DNA of 64,000 nucleotides from Micromonospora sp. PLK6-60 (GCF_019890675.1 NZ_JAIOAA010000009.1:62001-126000); one strand, 5' to 3'; positions 42,502 to 51,987 are shown, numbered from the stretch's first letter. Notes: generated by a model not told the origin, from the letters alone. A program made the numbers and translations.

Positions 42502-43338
42502 ATGACCGAGAACCCCGCGGTCCGGGTGCGCGGACTCCGCAAGGCGTACGGCCCCGTGACCGCCCTGACCGACCTGGACCTGGACGTCGCGACCGGCGAG
42601 GTGCTCGCCCTGCTCGGCCCGAACGGCGCGGGCAAGACCAGCGCGGTGGAGATCCTGGCGGGCCACCGCGACCGTGACGGCGGCACCGTCAGCGTGCTGG
42701 GCCGGGACCCCGGCCACGCGGGGCTCGACTGGCGGGCCGAGATCGGGATCGTCCCGCAGCACTGCGCCGACCTCGGCGAGCTGACCGTACGCGAGAGCGT
42801 GCGGCACTTCGCCCGCTACTTCCCCCGGCCCCGGGACCCCGACGAGGCGATCGAGCTGGTCGGGCTCACCGGCAAGGCCGGCGCCCGGGTCCGGACCCTC
42901 TCCGGCGGGCAGCGCCGCCGCCTCGACGTGGCGATCGGGGTCGTCGGCCGGCCCCGGCTGCTCTTCCTCGACGAGCCGACCACCGGGTTCGACCCGCAGG
43001 CCCGCCGCCGGTTCTGGGGGCTGATCCGATCCCTGGCCGGCCGGGACGGCACCACCGTCCTGCTCACCACCCACCACCTGGAGGAGGCCGAGGAACTGGC
43101 CGACCGGATCGTGGTGATCGCCGCCGGCCGGGTGGTGGCCGAGGGTGAGCCGGCGACGCTGGCCGGCCGGGCGAGCCGCACGCTGGTGCGCTGGGCCGAC
43201 GGCGCGCAGAACACCGACGACCCGGCCGCCCTCGTCGCCGAGCTGACCCGCCGCTACGGCGGCCCGGTGCCGGGCCTGACCGTGACCCGGCCCAGCCTGG
43301 AGGACGTGTACCTGGACCTGATCGGAGACCACTCGTGA
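42502..43338 (+). CDS. ABC transporter ATP-binding protein
   Basis: 278 residues. Walker A LLGPNGAGKTSAVEIL, signature LSGGQRRRLDVAIG, Walker B RLLFLDEPTTGFDPQARR, and H-loop TTHHLEEAEEL. The DrrA/CcmA-type layout with a C-terminal extension is typical of drug or lipid exporters. Its stop overlaps the GTG of the permease gene. Confidence 0.93.
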   Translation: MTENPAVRVRGLRKAYGPVTALTDLDLDVATGEVLALLGPNGAGKTSAVEILAGHRDRDGGTVSVLGRDPGHAGLDWRAEIGIVPQHCADLGELTVRESVRHFARYFPRPRDPDEAIELVGLTGKAGARVRTLSGGQRRRLDVAIGVVGRPRLLFLDEPTTGFDPQARRRFWGLIRSLAGRDGTTVLLTTHHLEEAEELADRIVVIAAGRVVAEGEPATLAGRASRTLVRWADGAQNTDDPAALVAELTRRYGGPVPGLTVTRPSLEDVYLDLIGDHS

Positions 43339-44153
43339 GGACCTTCGCACTCCGTCGATCCGCCGCCCTGCTCGGCCTGCACCGCGCCGGGGTGGAGCTG
43401 AAGACGTTCTTCCGCGAGCGGGACGCGGTCGTCTTCACCCTCTCGCTGCCGATCGTCGTCTTCGTCCTGCTGGGCGCGATGTTCGACGGGGTCTACCCGG
43501 GCAGCGACGTCACCACGGCCCAGTACCTGGCGCCCAGCATGATCGCCGCCGGGGTGGCCTCGACGACCTTCGTCAACCTCGGCACGGGCATCGCCGCGGA
43601 CCGCGACGACGGCACCCTCAAGCGGCTGCGCGGGATGCCGATGCCGCCGTCGGCGTACTTCCTCGGCAAGGCCGTGACCGCGTTGCTGATCACCGTTGTG
43701 GAGGCGGGGCTGCTGCTGGTGATCGGCGTGGTGGGCTTCGACCTGACGGTGCCGACGGACCCGGCCCGCTGGCTCACCTTCGGCTGGGTGTTCCTGCTCG
43801 GCGTGACCGCCTGCTCGCTGCTGGGCATCGCCGTGAGCAGCCTCGCCGGGTCGGCCCGCAGCGCCGCCGCGGTGACGAACCTGCCCTACCTGGTGCTGGC
43901 CTTCATCTCCGGCATCTATTTCACCCCGGTCGGTCAGCTACCCGGACCGCTGGTCACCGCCGGCTCGCTGTTCCCACTCAAGTGGATGGCGCAGGGTTTC
44001 CGGTCGGTGTTCCTGCCCGACACCATCCTTGCGCAGGAGGTCGTACCCTCCTGGGAGCACGGCCGGATCGCGCTCGTGCTCGCCGCCTGGTGCATCGGAG
44101 GCCTCGTCCTGTGTCTGACCACGTTCCGCTGGCGGGGCCGGCGGGACCGGTGA
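43335..44153 (+). CDS. ABC-2 type transporter permease
   Basis: 272 residues with six predicted membrane segments: FTLSLPIVVFVLLGAMF first, then GVASTTFVNLGTGIAADRDDGTLKRLRGMPMPPSAYFLG (an ABC-2 landmark). It pairs with the ATPase upstream and the histidine kinase downstream through four-base overlaps, making a four-gene translational unit. The transported compound is unknown. Confidence 0.9.
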   Translation: MRTFALRRSAALLGLHRAGVELKTFFRERDAVVFTLSLPIVVFVLLGAMFDGVYPGSDVTTAQYLAPSMIAAGVASTTFVNLGTGIAADRDDGTLKRLRGMPMPPSAYFLGKAVTALLITVVEAGLLLVIGVVGFDLTVPTDPARWLTFGWVFLLGVTACSLLGIAVSSLAGSARSAAAVTNLPYLVLAFISGIYFTPVGQLPGPLVTAGSLFPLKWMAQGFRSVFLPDTILAQEVVPSWEHGRIALVLAAWCIGGLVLCLTTFRWRGRRDR

Positions 44154-45337
44154 GCGGCACCACGCCGGCGGCCACCTCGGGGTGGACGGCCCGGTTCCCA
44201 CTGTGGGACGGCTACTTCGCGATCACCGTGCTCGGGGTCGGCGCCGCCGTGGCCGCCGACCCCAGCCGTCCCGGCGCCGACCGGGCCACGGCGGTGGTCC
44301 TGTTCGGCGCGCTCACCGCCTGGTACGTCGCCTTCGGCCGGCCGCTGATGCGCGACGGCCTCGAGGACCGGCGCGGCTGGCTCTACCTGGCCGGCGTGTT
44401 CGTCCTCTACCTGCCCGCCGTGCTGGCCTCCACCTCGGCCAGCTTCCTGCTCTTCGCGCTCTGCCCGCAGGCGTTCATGGTGCTGCCCGCCGTGCCGGCG
44501 GTCGGCGCGGTGCTGGCGCTCAACGCCGTGCACGTGGTGGTCCTCGCGGCGCGCGCCGACAACCTGGCCGACGTCACCGGGCCGGCGCTGATCGCGGCCC
44601 TGGTGGCGGCCGTGGTGTCGATGGTCGGGGTCTGGTCGCAGCACACCGTCGCCGAGAGCGAGCGGCGGGCCGAGCTGATCGCCGAACTGGGCCGGTCGCG
44701 CGACGAGGTGGCCCGGCTCTCCCGCCAGGCGGGGGTGACCGCGGAGCGGCAGCGGCTGGCCGCCGACATCCACGACACCGTCGCCCAGGGGCTGTCCAGC
44801 GTGGTGCTGCTGGTCCAGGCCGCCGAGGCCGACCTGGACCGCGACCGGGCCACGGCCCGCCGGCACCTGCGCCTGGCGGTCGACACGGCGCGGGACAACC
44901 TGGCCGAGGTGCGTGCGCTCGTCGCCGCCCTCACCCCCGGTGAGCTGGCCGGCTCGTCGCTGGCCCAGGCCGTGCGCCGGCTGGTGGAGCGGTTCGCCCG
45001 GGAGACCGGCGTGCCGGCCACCTGCGTCGTGCCGGACACCGACCGGCCGCTGCCGACCGCGGTGGAGGTGGTGCTGCTGCGCGCCACCCAGGAGGCCCTG
45101 ACCAACGCCCGGCGGCACGCCGCGGCCGGCACGGTGGCGGTGCTGCTGGAGCACCACCCGGACGCCGTCGTGCTCCAGGTGGTCGACGACGGCGCCGGCT
45201 TCGACCCGGACCGGCCCGGCGGCGGGTACGGGCTGGCCGGCATGCGCGCCCGACTCGACCAGGTACGCGGCCGGCTGGCCGTCCGCTCCGCCCCGGGCGA
45301 CGGCACGACGGTGCGGGTGGAGGTGCCGTACCCGTGA
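44150..45337 (+). CDS. Sensor histidine kinase (HisKA_3 type)
   Basis: 395 residues. Five to six membrane segments occupy residues 15-165, then a dimerisation helix with phospho-acceptor H208 in ERQRLAADIHDTVAQGLSS. The ATP-binding domain has ATQEALTNARRHAAA, VVDDGAGFDP and YGLAGMRARL. NarX/LiaS-like kinases of this kind with an ABC exporter usually sense envelope stress or the transported drug. Signal and target are inferred from operon context. Confidence 0.92.
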   Translation: MSGTTPAATSGWTARFPLWDGYFAITVLGVGAAVAADPSRPGADRATAVVLFGALTAWYVAFGRPLMRDGLEDRRGWLYLAGVFVLYLPAVLASTSASFLLFALCPQAFMVLPAVPAVGAVLALNAVHVVVLAARADNLADVTGPALIAALVAAVVSMVGVWSQHTVAESERRAELIAELGRSRDEVARLSRQAGVTAERQRLAADIHDTVAQGLSSVVLLVQAAEADLDRDRATARRHLRLAVDTARDNLAEVRALVAALTPGELAGSSLAQAVRRLVERFARETGVPATCVVPDTDRPLPTAVEVVLLRATQEALTNARRHAAAGTVAVLLEHHPDAVVLQVVDDGAGFDPDRPGGGYGLAGMRARLDQVRGRLAVRSAPGDGTTVRVEVPYP

Positions 45338-45951
45338 TCTCGATCCTGCTGGTCGACGACCACCCGGTGGTCCGGGCCGGGGTGGCCGGGATGCTCGACG
45401 GCGAGCCGGACCTGGCCGTGGTCGGCGAGGCGGCCTCCGGCGCGGAGGCGGTGACCGCCGCGCGGGCGCTGCGGCCCGACGTGGTGCTCATGGACCTGCG
45501 GATGCCCGGCCTGGACGGGGTCGCGGCGACCGCGCAGGTGCTGGCCGCGGCCCCGGCGACCCGGGTGGTGGTGCTGACCACCTACGAGACCGACGCCGAC
45601 ATCCTGCGGGCAGTGGAGGCCGGCGCCGCCGGCTACCTGCTGAAGGACGTCTCCCGGGCCGACCTGGTGCAGGCCGTGCGCACCGCCGCCCGGGGCGGCA
45701 CCGTGCTCGCCCCGTCGGTGGCGACCCGGCTGCTGCACCAGGTGCGCCGCCCCGCCCGGGAGTCGCTGTCGCCGCGCGAGACCGAGGTGCTGCGGCTCGT
45801 CGCCCGGGGCCTGTCCAACGCCGAGATCGGACGCGAGCTGCACATCGGCGAGGCGACCGTCAAGACGCACCTGCTGCGCAGCTTCGCCAAGCTCGGCGTC
45901 TCCGACCGCACCGCGGCGGTGACCACCGCGATGGCCGCCGGCCTGCTCTGA
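45334..45951 (+). CDS. NarL/LuxR-type response regulator
   Basis: 205 residues. The receiver has DD at residues 8-9, phosphorylated D54 (LMDLRMPGLDG) and K at YLLKDVSRADL. The C-terminal HTH is LSPRETEVLRLVARGLSNAEIGRELHIGEATVKTHLLR. It overlaps the kinase gene by four bases, so it is its partner. It probably controls this ABC operon and perhaps others. Confidence 0.94.
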   Translation: MISILLVDDHPVVRAGVAGMLDGEPDLAVVGEAASGAEAVTAARALRPDVVLMDLRMPGLDGVAATAQVLAAAPATRVVVLTTYETDADILRAVEAGAAGYLLKDVSRADLVQAVRTAARGGTVLAPSVATRLLHQVRRPARESLSPRETEVLRLVARGLSNAEIGRELHIGEATVKTHLLRSFAKLGVSDRTAAVTTAMAAGLL

Positions 45952-46126
45952 GCCGTCGCCGTGCGCTGGCGCAGTGCGCCGCCGCGCTGCGCCGGCCCGT
46001 GGGGCGCGCCCGGCACGACATGCGGCAAGTCGGACCGTCCGCGCCGCCGGAAGACCCCACCCGCCGCAACCCGCCCCAACGCCCCACCCGCCCCAACGTC
46101 CCGGGCCGGGCGGGGGCGCGGGCCGG

Positions 46127-47536
46127 TCAGGGCAGGCGGACGCGGGCGGCGCGCAGCCGGGTGAGGGTGCGCTCCCGGCCGAGCACCTCCAGGGACTCGA
46201 AGAGCGGCAGGCCGACGGTCCGGCCGGTGACGGCCACCCGGACCGGCGCCTGTGCCTTGCCGAGCTTGAGGCCGCGCTCGGCGCCGACCGCCTCCAGCGT
46301 CGACTTGAGCGAGTCGGCGTCCCAGGACGCCAGCGCCTCGAACGCGGCGATCGCCGCGTCCAGCAGCTCGGCCGCGCCCTCCTTCATCGCCTTGGCCCAG
46401 GCCGCCTCGTCGATCAGCGGCGAGGCCAGGAAGAGGAAGTCGAGGTTGGGCACGATCTCGCTGAGCACCGCGATCCGGGTCTGCGCCAGCGGCGCGACGG
46501 CGGCGAACGCGGCGGGGTCGAACTCCTCGGGCTGCCACGGCGGCGGCGCGATGGTGTCGGTGCCGGTCAGCCAGGGCTGGCAGGCGGCCACGAACTCGTC
46601 GACCGGCAGCGCGCGAATGTACTCGCCGTTGAACGCGCGCAGCTTCTTCTCGTCGAAGAAGGCCGGGGAGGGGTTGACCTCCGTCAACCGGAACTCCTCC
46701 TCGATCACCGACCAGGGCACGATCTCCCGGTCGCCGGACGGCGCCCAGCCGAGCAGCATCAGGTAGTTGCGCATCGCGGCGGCGAGGTAGCCCTCGTCCC
46801 GGTACGCCTCCAGGGCGACCTTGTCCCGCCGCTTGGACAGCTTCTGCCGCTTCTCGTTGACCACCACCGGCACGTGCGCCCAGACCGGCGGCTTGACCCC
46901 CAGGGCGTCCCAGAGCAGCTGCTGCTTCGGGGTGTTGGGCAGGTGCTCCTCGGCGCGGATCACGTGGGTGATCCCCATGGTCATGTCGTCGACCACGTTG
47001 GCCAGCAGGAACACCGGGGAGCCGTCGCCGCGGGCGATGACGAAGTCCTCGATCAGCTTGTTCTCGAAGGTGGGCTCGCCGCGGATCAGGTCGACCACCA
47101 CGGTCTCGCCGGTGTCCGGGGTGCGGAAGCGCAACGCCCGCCCCTCGCCCGGGCCGAGCGCGCGGTCCCGGCAGAAGCCGTCGTAGCCCTGGTACTGGGA
47201 ACCGGTACGGGCCTGCACCGCCTCCCGGGTGCAGTCGCAGTAGTACGCCCGGCCGCTGTCGTACAGCCGCTGCGCCGCGGCCCGGTGCTCACCGGCGTAC
47301 GACGACTGGAAGTACGGGCCCTCGTAGCTGCCCCGCTCGATGCCGATCCAGTCCAGCGCGGACAGGATGCCCTCGGTCCACTCGGGCTTGTTGCGGGCGG
47401 CGTCGGTGTCCTCGACGCGGAGCACGAACACCCCGCCCTGCTGCCTGGCGAAGATCCAGTTCTGCAGGGCCGAGCGGGCACCGCCGACGTGGAACATTCC
47501 GGTCGGGGAAGGGGCGAAGCGTACACGTACCGTCAC
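46127..47536 (-). CDS. gltX: Glutamyl-tRNA synthetase
   Basis: 469 residues. The class I HIGH-type motif is PSPTGMFHVGGARSAL and the KMSKS-type loop is KRQKLSKRRDKVALEAYRDEGYL; RVEDTDAARNKPE and YYCDCTREAV are typical of GluRS. It charges tRNA-Glu, and possibly tRNA-Gln for later amidation. GTG at 47536 with GGGGGA three bases before it. A repeat element separates it from the MFS gene upstream. Confidence 0.96.
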   Translation of the reverse strand: MTVRVRFAPSPTGMFHVGGARSALQNWIFARQQGGVFVLRVEDTDAARNKPEWTEGILSALDWIGIERGSYEGPYFQSSYAGEHRAAAQRLYDSGRAYYCDCTREAVQARTGSQYQGYDGFCRDRALGPGEGRALRFRTPDTGETVVVDLIRGEPTFENKLIEDFVIARGDGSPVFLLANVVDDMTMGITHVIRAEEHLPNTPKQQLLWDALGVKPPVWAHVPVVVNEKRQKLSKRRDKVALEAYRDEGYLAAAMRNYLMLLGWAPSGDREIVPWSVIEEEFRLTEVNPSPAFFDEKKLRAFNGEYIRALPVDEFVAACQPWLTGTDTIAPPPWQPEEFDPAAFAAVAPLAQTRIAVLSEIVPNLDFLFLASPLIDEAAWAKAMKEGAAELLDAAIAAFEALASWDADSLKSTLEAVGAERGLKLGKAQAPVRVAVTGRTVGLPLFESLEVLGRERTLTRLRAARVRLP

Positions 47537-47564
47537 GTCCCCCAGCCTACGGCCGCCGGCCAGC

Positions 47565-47624
47565 GGTTAAGGAGGGGGCCCTTGTTAACGCATTCGGTAT
47601 AGGCGGGGCCCCCTGTTAACACCT
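47565..47624. repeat. 60-bp Micromonospora-type TTAAC/GGGCCC repeat (copy 1)
   Basis: ggttaaggagggggccc opens it and ggggccccctgttaacacct closes it, with an internal cttgttaacgcattcgg. It is clearly homologous to the reverse complement of 56052-56110. The right end reaches the first base of the MFS stop codon, and the element fills most of the space before gltX. The two halves are themselves related (gggcccttgttaac and gccccctgttaac). Confidence 0.85.
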
Positions 47625-48901
47625 CAGGGCACCGAGCGGATCTTCAACACCAGCACGCTGCCCAGGACGGTGACCGCCGCGGTGGCCGCGTACAGGGCCG
47701 GGTAGCCGCCCAGGTGCACCACGATCGGGGCGGACAGCGCCGGGCCGAGCACCTGGGGCGCCGAGTTGGCGATGTTGATCACGCCGAGGTCCTTGGCCCG
47801 GTCGGTGGCGGCGGGCAGCACCTGGGTGATCAGCGCGGCGTCCACCGCCAGGTAGACCCCGTAGCCGGCGCCGAGCAGCAGCGCGGCGGCGACCGCCATC
47901 GGCCAGCGCGGTGCCAGTGCCAGCAGCAGCGCGGCCACCGCCATGATCCCGCCGGAGGTGATCACGAAGACCTTCCGCCGGCCGGTACGGTCCGACAGCC
48001 GCCCGGCGACCACGGCGGTGAGCATCATGCCGAGCGTGTAGAGCAGGATCAGCACCAGCAGCCCGCCCTCGGGGTCCGCCACGCCGACCCCGTCGGTGAG
48101 GAAGTAGAGCAGGTAGAGGGTGCCGAGCGCGTTGCCGAGCTGGACCAGGAACCGGGTGATCCAGGCCCAGGCGAAGTCGGGGTGCCGGCGCGGGTCGATC
48201 CACATCGAGGCGGCCAGGGTCCGCAGCCGCAGCGCCGACCGGTGCTCCCGGGGCAGCGGGTCGTCGGCGGTGAGCAGCGCGAACGGCAGCGACAGCAGCA
48301 GCACCGCGGCGGCGATCGCGGCGTACCCGGCGGCGTTGCCGGTGACCACGGCGGTGACCAGCACCGCGCCGAGCACCAGGCCGAGCGCCTGCGGGATGCC
48401 CACCCAGCCGGAGACGCCGCCGCGCTGGACGACCGGCACCCGGTCCGGGATGGCCGCGGTCAGGCTGGCCAGCATCGCGTTGAAGCAGACCTGCGCGGCG
48501 ACCCAGCCCAGCGCCACCCCGGCGATGGTGTCCTGCCGGGCCAGCAGCAGCAGGGCCGCCGCGCCGAGCACCGCCCCGGTGGCGGTCCAGACGTGCCGCC
48601 GGCCGAGGTGCCGGCCGCCCAGCCGCAGCACCGTCCGGTCCGACAGCGCCCCGGCGAGCGGGTTGGCGAGGACCGCGGCGAGCGCGCCGAGGCCGGTGAC
48701 GACGGCCAGCATCGCCTCCTTGTCGGCCGGCGCGATCCGCTCCACCTGCTGCGGCAGCAGCACCTGGATCGGGGTGAAGAAGGCCATCCAGACGCCGAGG
48801 TTCGCCGCGAAGATCAGGGCGATCCAGCTCCGCCGGACCGGCACGGTCGGTTCGGCCAGCGCCGCCGGCAGCGACGCCGGCGTCGGGTTCACCGTGGTCA
48901 C
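47624..48901 (-). CDS. MFS transporter, sugar-associated
   Basis: 425 residues with twelve membrane segments. Family loops appear at NPLAGALSDRTVLRLGGRHLGRRH and VVAGRLSDRTGRRKVF. The GTG overlaps the stop of the GH1 glucosidase gene by four bases, so the two are coupled and the transporter probably brings in a beta-glucoside or exports glucose. That substrate is inference. The SVP-stop end abuts the 60-bp repeat. Confidence 0.9.
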   Translation of the reverse strand: MTTVNPTPASLPAALAEPTVPVRRSWIALIFAANLGVWMAFFTPIQVLLPQQVERIAPADKEAMLAVVTGLGALAAVLANPLAGALSDRTVLRLGGRHLGRRHVWTATGAVLGAAALLLLARQDTIAGVALGWVAAQVCFNAMLASLTAAIPDRVPVVQRGGVSGWVGIPQALGLVLGAVLVTAVVTGNAAGYAAIAAAVLLLSLPFALLTADDPLPREHRSALRLRTLAASMWIDPRRHPDFAWAWITRFLVQLGNALGTLYLLYFLTDGVGVADPEGGLLVLILLYTLGMMLTAVVAGRLSDRTGRRKVFVITSGGIMAVAALLLALAPRWPMAVAAALLLGAGYGVYLAVDAALITQVLPAATDRAKDLGVINIANSAPQVLGPALSAPIVVHLGGYPALYAATAAVTVLGSVLVLKIRSVP

Positions 48902-50226
48902 GGCCGGATCAGATCCCGCAACCAGGCGTACGACGACTTCGGGGTACGCGCCTGGGTGGCGAAGTCCACGTGCACCAGCCCGAACCGCTTGGTGAACCCC
49001 TCGGCCCACTCCCAGTTGTCCAGCAGCGACCAGACGAAGTATCCGGTCACGTCCACCCCGGCGTCGATCGCCTCCCGCACCGCGCGCAGGTGCCCGTCGA
49101 GGTACGCGATCCGCTCCGGGTCGGGCACCCGCCCGTCGGCGTCCGGGGTGTCGTCGTACGCGCAGCCGCTCTCGGTGACCTGGATCGGCGGCAGCGTGTC
49201 GCCGTACCGGTCGCGGAGCCCCACGAGCAGGTCGCGCAGCCCGTCCGGGACGACCGGCCAGTCGAAGGCGGTGCGCGGGTACCCGTCCAGCGGCACGATC
49301 TCGAACGGCAGCGGCGAGTCCGCCTCTGCGGCCCGGATGCCGGTCGGGTTGTAGTAGTTCACCCCGAGCACGTCGATCGGGGCGGCGATCACCGCCAGGT
49401 CGCCGTCGCGCACCACGTTGAGGTCGAGGCCCGGCGCGTCGGGGTAGCCCAGCCCGAGCAGCGGGTCGGTGAAGAGCCGGTTGTGCAGCGCGTCGTACGC
49501 CGCCCCGGCGGTCCGGTCGGCGTCGGTGCCGCCGGCGAGCCGGACCGGGGAGTAGTTGTTCGCGATCGCCACCGGGCTGGCGCTGCGGGCCCGCAGCGCG
49601 GACACCGCGAGCCCGTGGCCGAGCAGTTGGTGGTGGGCCACCGGGAAGGCGTCGAAGAGCAGCATCCGGCCCGGGGCGTGCACCCCCATGCCGTGCCCGA
49701 GGCTCATGTGGATGAACGGCTCGTTCAGGGTGATCCAGAGTTTGACCCGGTCGCCGAGCCGGGCGGCGACCAGGTCGGCGTACTCGGCGAAGCGGGCGGC
49801 GGTGTCCCGGGCCAGCCAGCCACCGGCGTCTTCGAGCGCCTGCGGCAGGTCCCAGTGGAAGAGGGTGGCCACCGGGTCCACGCCCACGCCCAGCAGCGCG
49901 TCCACCAGCCGGTCGTAGAAGTCGAGCCCGGCCGGGTTGGCCGGGCCGCTCCCGGTCGGCTGCACCCGGGGCCAGGCGATCGAGAACCGGTACGCGGACA
50001 CCCCGAGCCCGGCCAGCAGCGCGACGTCCTCGGCGTACCGGTGGTAGTGGTCGCAGGCCACGTCGCCGGTGCTGCCGTCGGCGATCCGGCCGGGCGAGTG
50101 GGCGAAGGTGTCCCAGACGGACGCCCCGCGCCCGTCGGCGGACGCGGCGCCCTCGATCTGGTAGGCCGAGGTGGAGACGCCCCAGCGGAATTCGGCGGGG
50201 AACCGGGGCATCGGCGTGGTCGTCAT
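48898..50226 (-). CDS. GH1 beta-glucosidase
   Basis: 442 residues. The acid/base is E169 in WITLNEPF and the nucleophile E352 in IQVTESGCAYDD, where the usual TENG is TESG. The opening FPAEFRWGVSTSAYQIEGA is the GH1 N-terminal signature. No signal peptide, so it acts in the cytoplasm on imported cellobiose-like sugars. GGGAGGG precedes the ATG. It is the first gene of the glucosidase-MFS unit. Confidence 0.95.
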   Translation of the reverse strand: MTTTPMPRFPAEFRWGVSTSAYQIEGAASADGRGASVWDTFAHSPGRIADGSTGDVACDHYHRYAEDVALLAGLGVSAYRFSIAWPRVQPTGSGPANPAGLDFYDRLVDALLGVGVDPVATLFHWDLPQALEDAGGWLARDTAARFAEYADLVAARLGDRVKLWITLNEPFIHMSLGHGMGVHAPGRMLLFDAFPVAHHQLLGHGLAVSALRARSASPVAIANNYSPVRLAGGTDADRTAGAAYDALHNRLFTDPLLGLGYPDAPGLDLNVVRDGDLAVIAAPIDVLGVNYYNPTGIRAAEADSPLPFEIVPLDGYPRTAFDWPVVPDGLRDLLVGLRDRYGDTLPPIQVTESGCAYDDTPDADGRVPDPERIAYLDGHLRAVREAIDAGVDVTGYFVWSLLDNWEWAEGFTKRFGLVHVDFATQARTPKSSYAWLRDLIRP

Positions 50227-50414
50227 CCACCCTCCCGCAATAAGCGAATTGTGTTCGGAACTCTAGGACCTCGCCGGTCGCTACGCCATAGGCGGCCGAC
50301 GATCGGCGCGCAAGGGTTTTCGGCGTGTCTTTTCCAAACCCGTCCGGGAAAGTCCGTTTTGACGCATACAGTGATGAATATCGCGGATGTGTTTTAAGTG
50401 GGGGAAAGACAGAA

Positions 50415-50861
50415 ATGATCCTCGTGGAACGCAGCGCCCATGTCGAGGCGCCGATCGAAGTGGTGTGGGACGTCGTGCAGCGCGCCGAGCAGTTGCCGGC
50501 CTGGCTGGCCGGGGTCCGCGCGGCGGAGGTGCTCTCCGGGGAGGGCTTCGGCCGACGACAACTGGTGCAGGCCGGTCGCGGCGCGGCGCACGAAGCCGAG
50601 GTGATCGCCTACCAGGAGCCGACCCTGATCGGCTGGCGGGAGCGGGCCAAGGGCGCCGGCGCCCGGGCCGAGGCGCGCACCGAGATCTACGTCCAGCTCA
50701 CCGGGGACGAGGAAGAGGGCGGGACGATCGTGCGGCTGATCGTCGTACGCTGGCCGGCCGGCCCGGTCAAAGCCGCGCTGCTGCGGCTCGGTCTGCGTCG
50801 GGTCGGCGCCGACCTGGAGGACTCGCTGGCCCGGCTGACCGACCTGGCCGCCGTCGGCTGA
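50415..50861 (+). CDS. SRPBCC-family protein
   Basis: 148 residues from an ATG preceded by GGGGGAAAG. ILVERSAHVEAPIEVVWDVVQRAEQLPAWLAGVRAAEVL is the standard opening of SRPBCC/polyketide cyclase-like proteins, and the C-terminal helix is AALLRLGLRRVGADLEDSLARL. It binds an unknown hydrophobic ligand. The 180-base leader is AT-rich compared with its surroundings. Divergent from the glucosidase gene. Confidence 0.82.
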   Translation: MILVERSAHVEAPIEVVWDVVQRAEQLPAWLAGVRAAEVLSGEGFGRRQLVQAGRGAAHEAEVIAYQEPTLIGWRERAKGAGARAEARTEIYVQLTGDEEEGGTIVRLIVVRWPAGPVKAALLRLGLRRVGADLEDSLARLTDLAAVG

Positions 50862-50890
50862 GCGGCCACGTCCTCCGGCGTCACCCGCGA

Positions 50891-50935
50891 CAACGGTGGT
50901 CCGGCGTCCCCGCCAGGGGCACCGGACCACCGTTG
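50891..50935 (+). terminator. Terminator hairpin after the SRPBCC gene
   Basis: caacggtggtccgg (50891-50904) and ccggaccaccgttg (50922-50935) form an exact 14-bp stem about 30 bases after the stop. Confidence 0.85.
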
Positions 50936-51127
50936 ACTCAACCGCCCACCCCCACCGTGGCCCGCCCGCCATCGCCGCTCGCTCGCCCGCCGCCGCTCGC
51001 TCGCCCGCTGGCCGCCTGCTCGCCCGCCGCCTGCCCACCTGCTCGCCCGCCGCCGCCTGCCCGCCCGCCGCCCGCCGCCCGCCGCCCGCCGCCCGCGCCG
51101 GCCGGGTAGCCACTCGGAAGGCGACAA

Positions 51128-51188
51128 CTTCGGTGAAGTTGCTGCCTCCGGGCGCGGGGAGGCCGCATCTTCGGTGAAGTTGCTGCCT
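51128..51188. repeat. Two 20-bp direct repeats containing a palindrome
   Basis: cttcggtgaagttgctgcct occurs exactly at 51128-51147 and 51169-51188. In the first copy caacttcggtgaagttg is itself palindromic. It lies between the SRPBCC terminator and the metallo-hydrolase; the 50936-51127 stretch before it is low-complexity Cys/Gly-like cgcccgc repeats without a gene. Confidence 0.8.
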
Positions 51189-51273
51189 TCGGTCGCGGCG
51201 CGGGGTGGTCGGTGCGTTCTGCCGTCGGCAGAGGGAGGGGGCGGGGTGGGTGGGGCGCTTCTAGGCTGGGGCG

Positions 51274-51972
51274 ATGACGGATCGGCTCGGCCCGCGGTTG
51301 CACCGGGTGTTGCTCGGCGGCTTCCAGGCGTACCTCTGGCTGGACGACGACGGCGTCACCCTCGTCGACCCCGGCCCGGCCGGCTCCGGGCCGGCCATCG
51401 AGGCGGCGCTGCGTGGCCTCGGCCGCGCCCGCGCCGACGTGCGTCGGGTGGTGCTCACCCACTTCCATGACGACCATGCCGGGGCCGCCGCCGAGGTGGC
51501 CGGGTGGGGTGCCGTGGAGGTCGTCGCGCACGCCGCGGACGCCCCGGTGCTGCGCGGGGAGCGCCCCGGCCCGCCGCCGGCCTTCACCGCCGCCGAGCGG
51601 GAGCTGCACGCCCGGGTCGCCGCCGGACTGCCCCCGGCGCCGCCGGTACGCGTCGACCGTGAGGTGGTCGACGGCGACCTGCTCGACCTCGGCGGCGGCG
51701 CCGAGGTGGTGGGCACGCCGGGCCATACCGACGGCAGCATCGCGCTGCACCTGCCCGGGCACCGGGTGCTCTTCACCGGCGACGTCGCGGCCGAGTACGC
51801 GGGGCAGGTGATCTTCGGCGTCTTCCACACCGACCGCGCCCGGGCGGCCGAGTCGTTCCGCCGCCTGGCCGCCCTCGACGCCGACCTGGCCTGCTTCGGC
51901 CACGGCGAGCCCGCCCTGACCGCCGCCCGCGACCGCCTCCGCGCCGCCCTGCCCACCCTCGCCGCCGCCTGA
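51274..51972 (+). CDS. Metallo-beta-lactamase-fold hydrolase
   Basis: 232 residues. The metal site is THFHDDHAG (H63, H65, D67, H68), with further ligands in GTPGHTDGSIAL, FTGDVAAE and FGHGEP. This is the glyoxalase II/RNase Z-like general MBL class; a thioester or lactone hydrolase is plausible. The ATG is supported by the GGCTGGGGCG context but has no strong ribosome-binding site. Confidence 0.88.
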   Translation: MTDRLGPRLHRVLLGGFQAYLWLDDDGVTLVDPGPAGSGPAIEAALRGLGRARADVRRVVLTHFHDDHAGAAAEVAGWGAVEVVAHAADAPVLRGERPGPPPAFTAAERELHARVAAGLPPAPPVRVDREVVDGDLLDLGGGAEVVGTPGHTDGSIALHLPGHRVLFTGDVAAEYAGQVIFGVFHTDRARAAESFRRLAALDADLACFGHGEPALTAARDRLRAALPTLAAA

Positions 51973-51987
51973 TCCCCGTCCCGCCCG

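Noticed and set aside
50227..50414. CebR-like operator for the GH1-MFS operon
   Set aside because: I looked for a TGGGAGCGCTCCCA-like palindrome and found none; the region is AT-rich but has no clear LacI-type site.
50938..51113. Open frames through cgcccgc-rich DNA after the SRPBCC gene
   Set aside because: Proline/arginine/alanine low-complexity translations in several frames with no start signals; the strand lies past a strong terminator.
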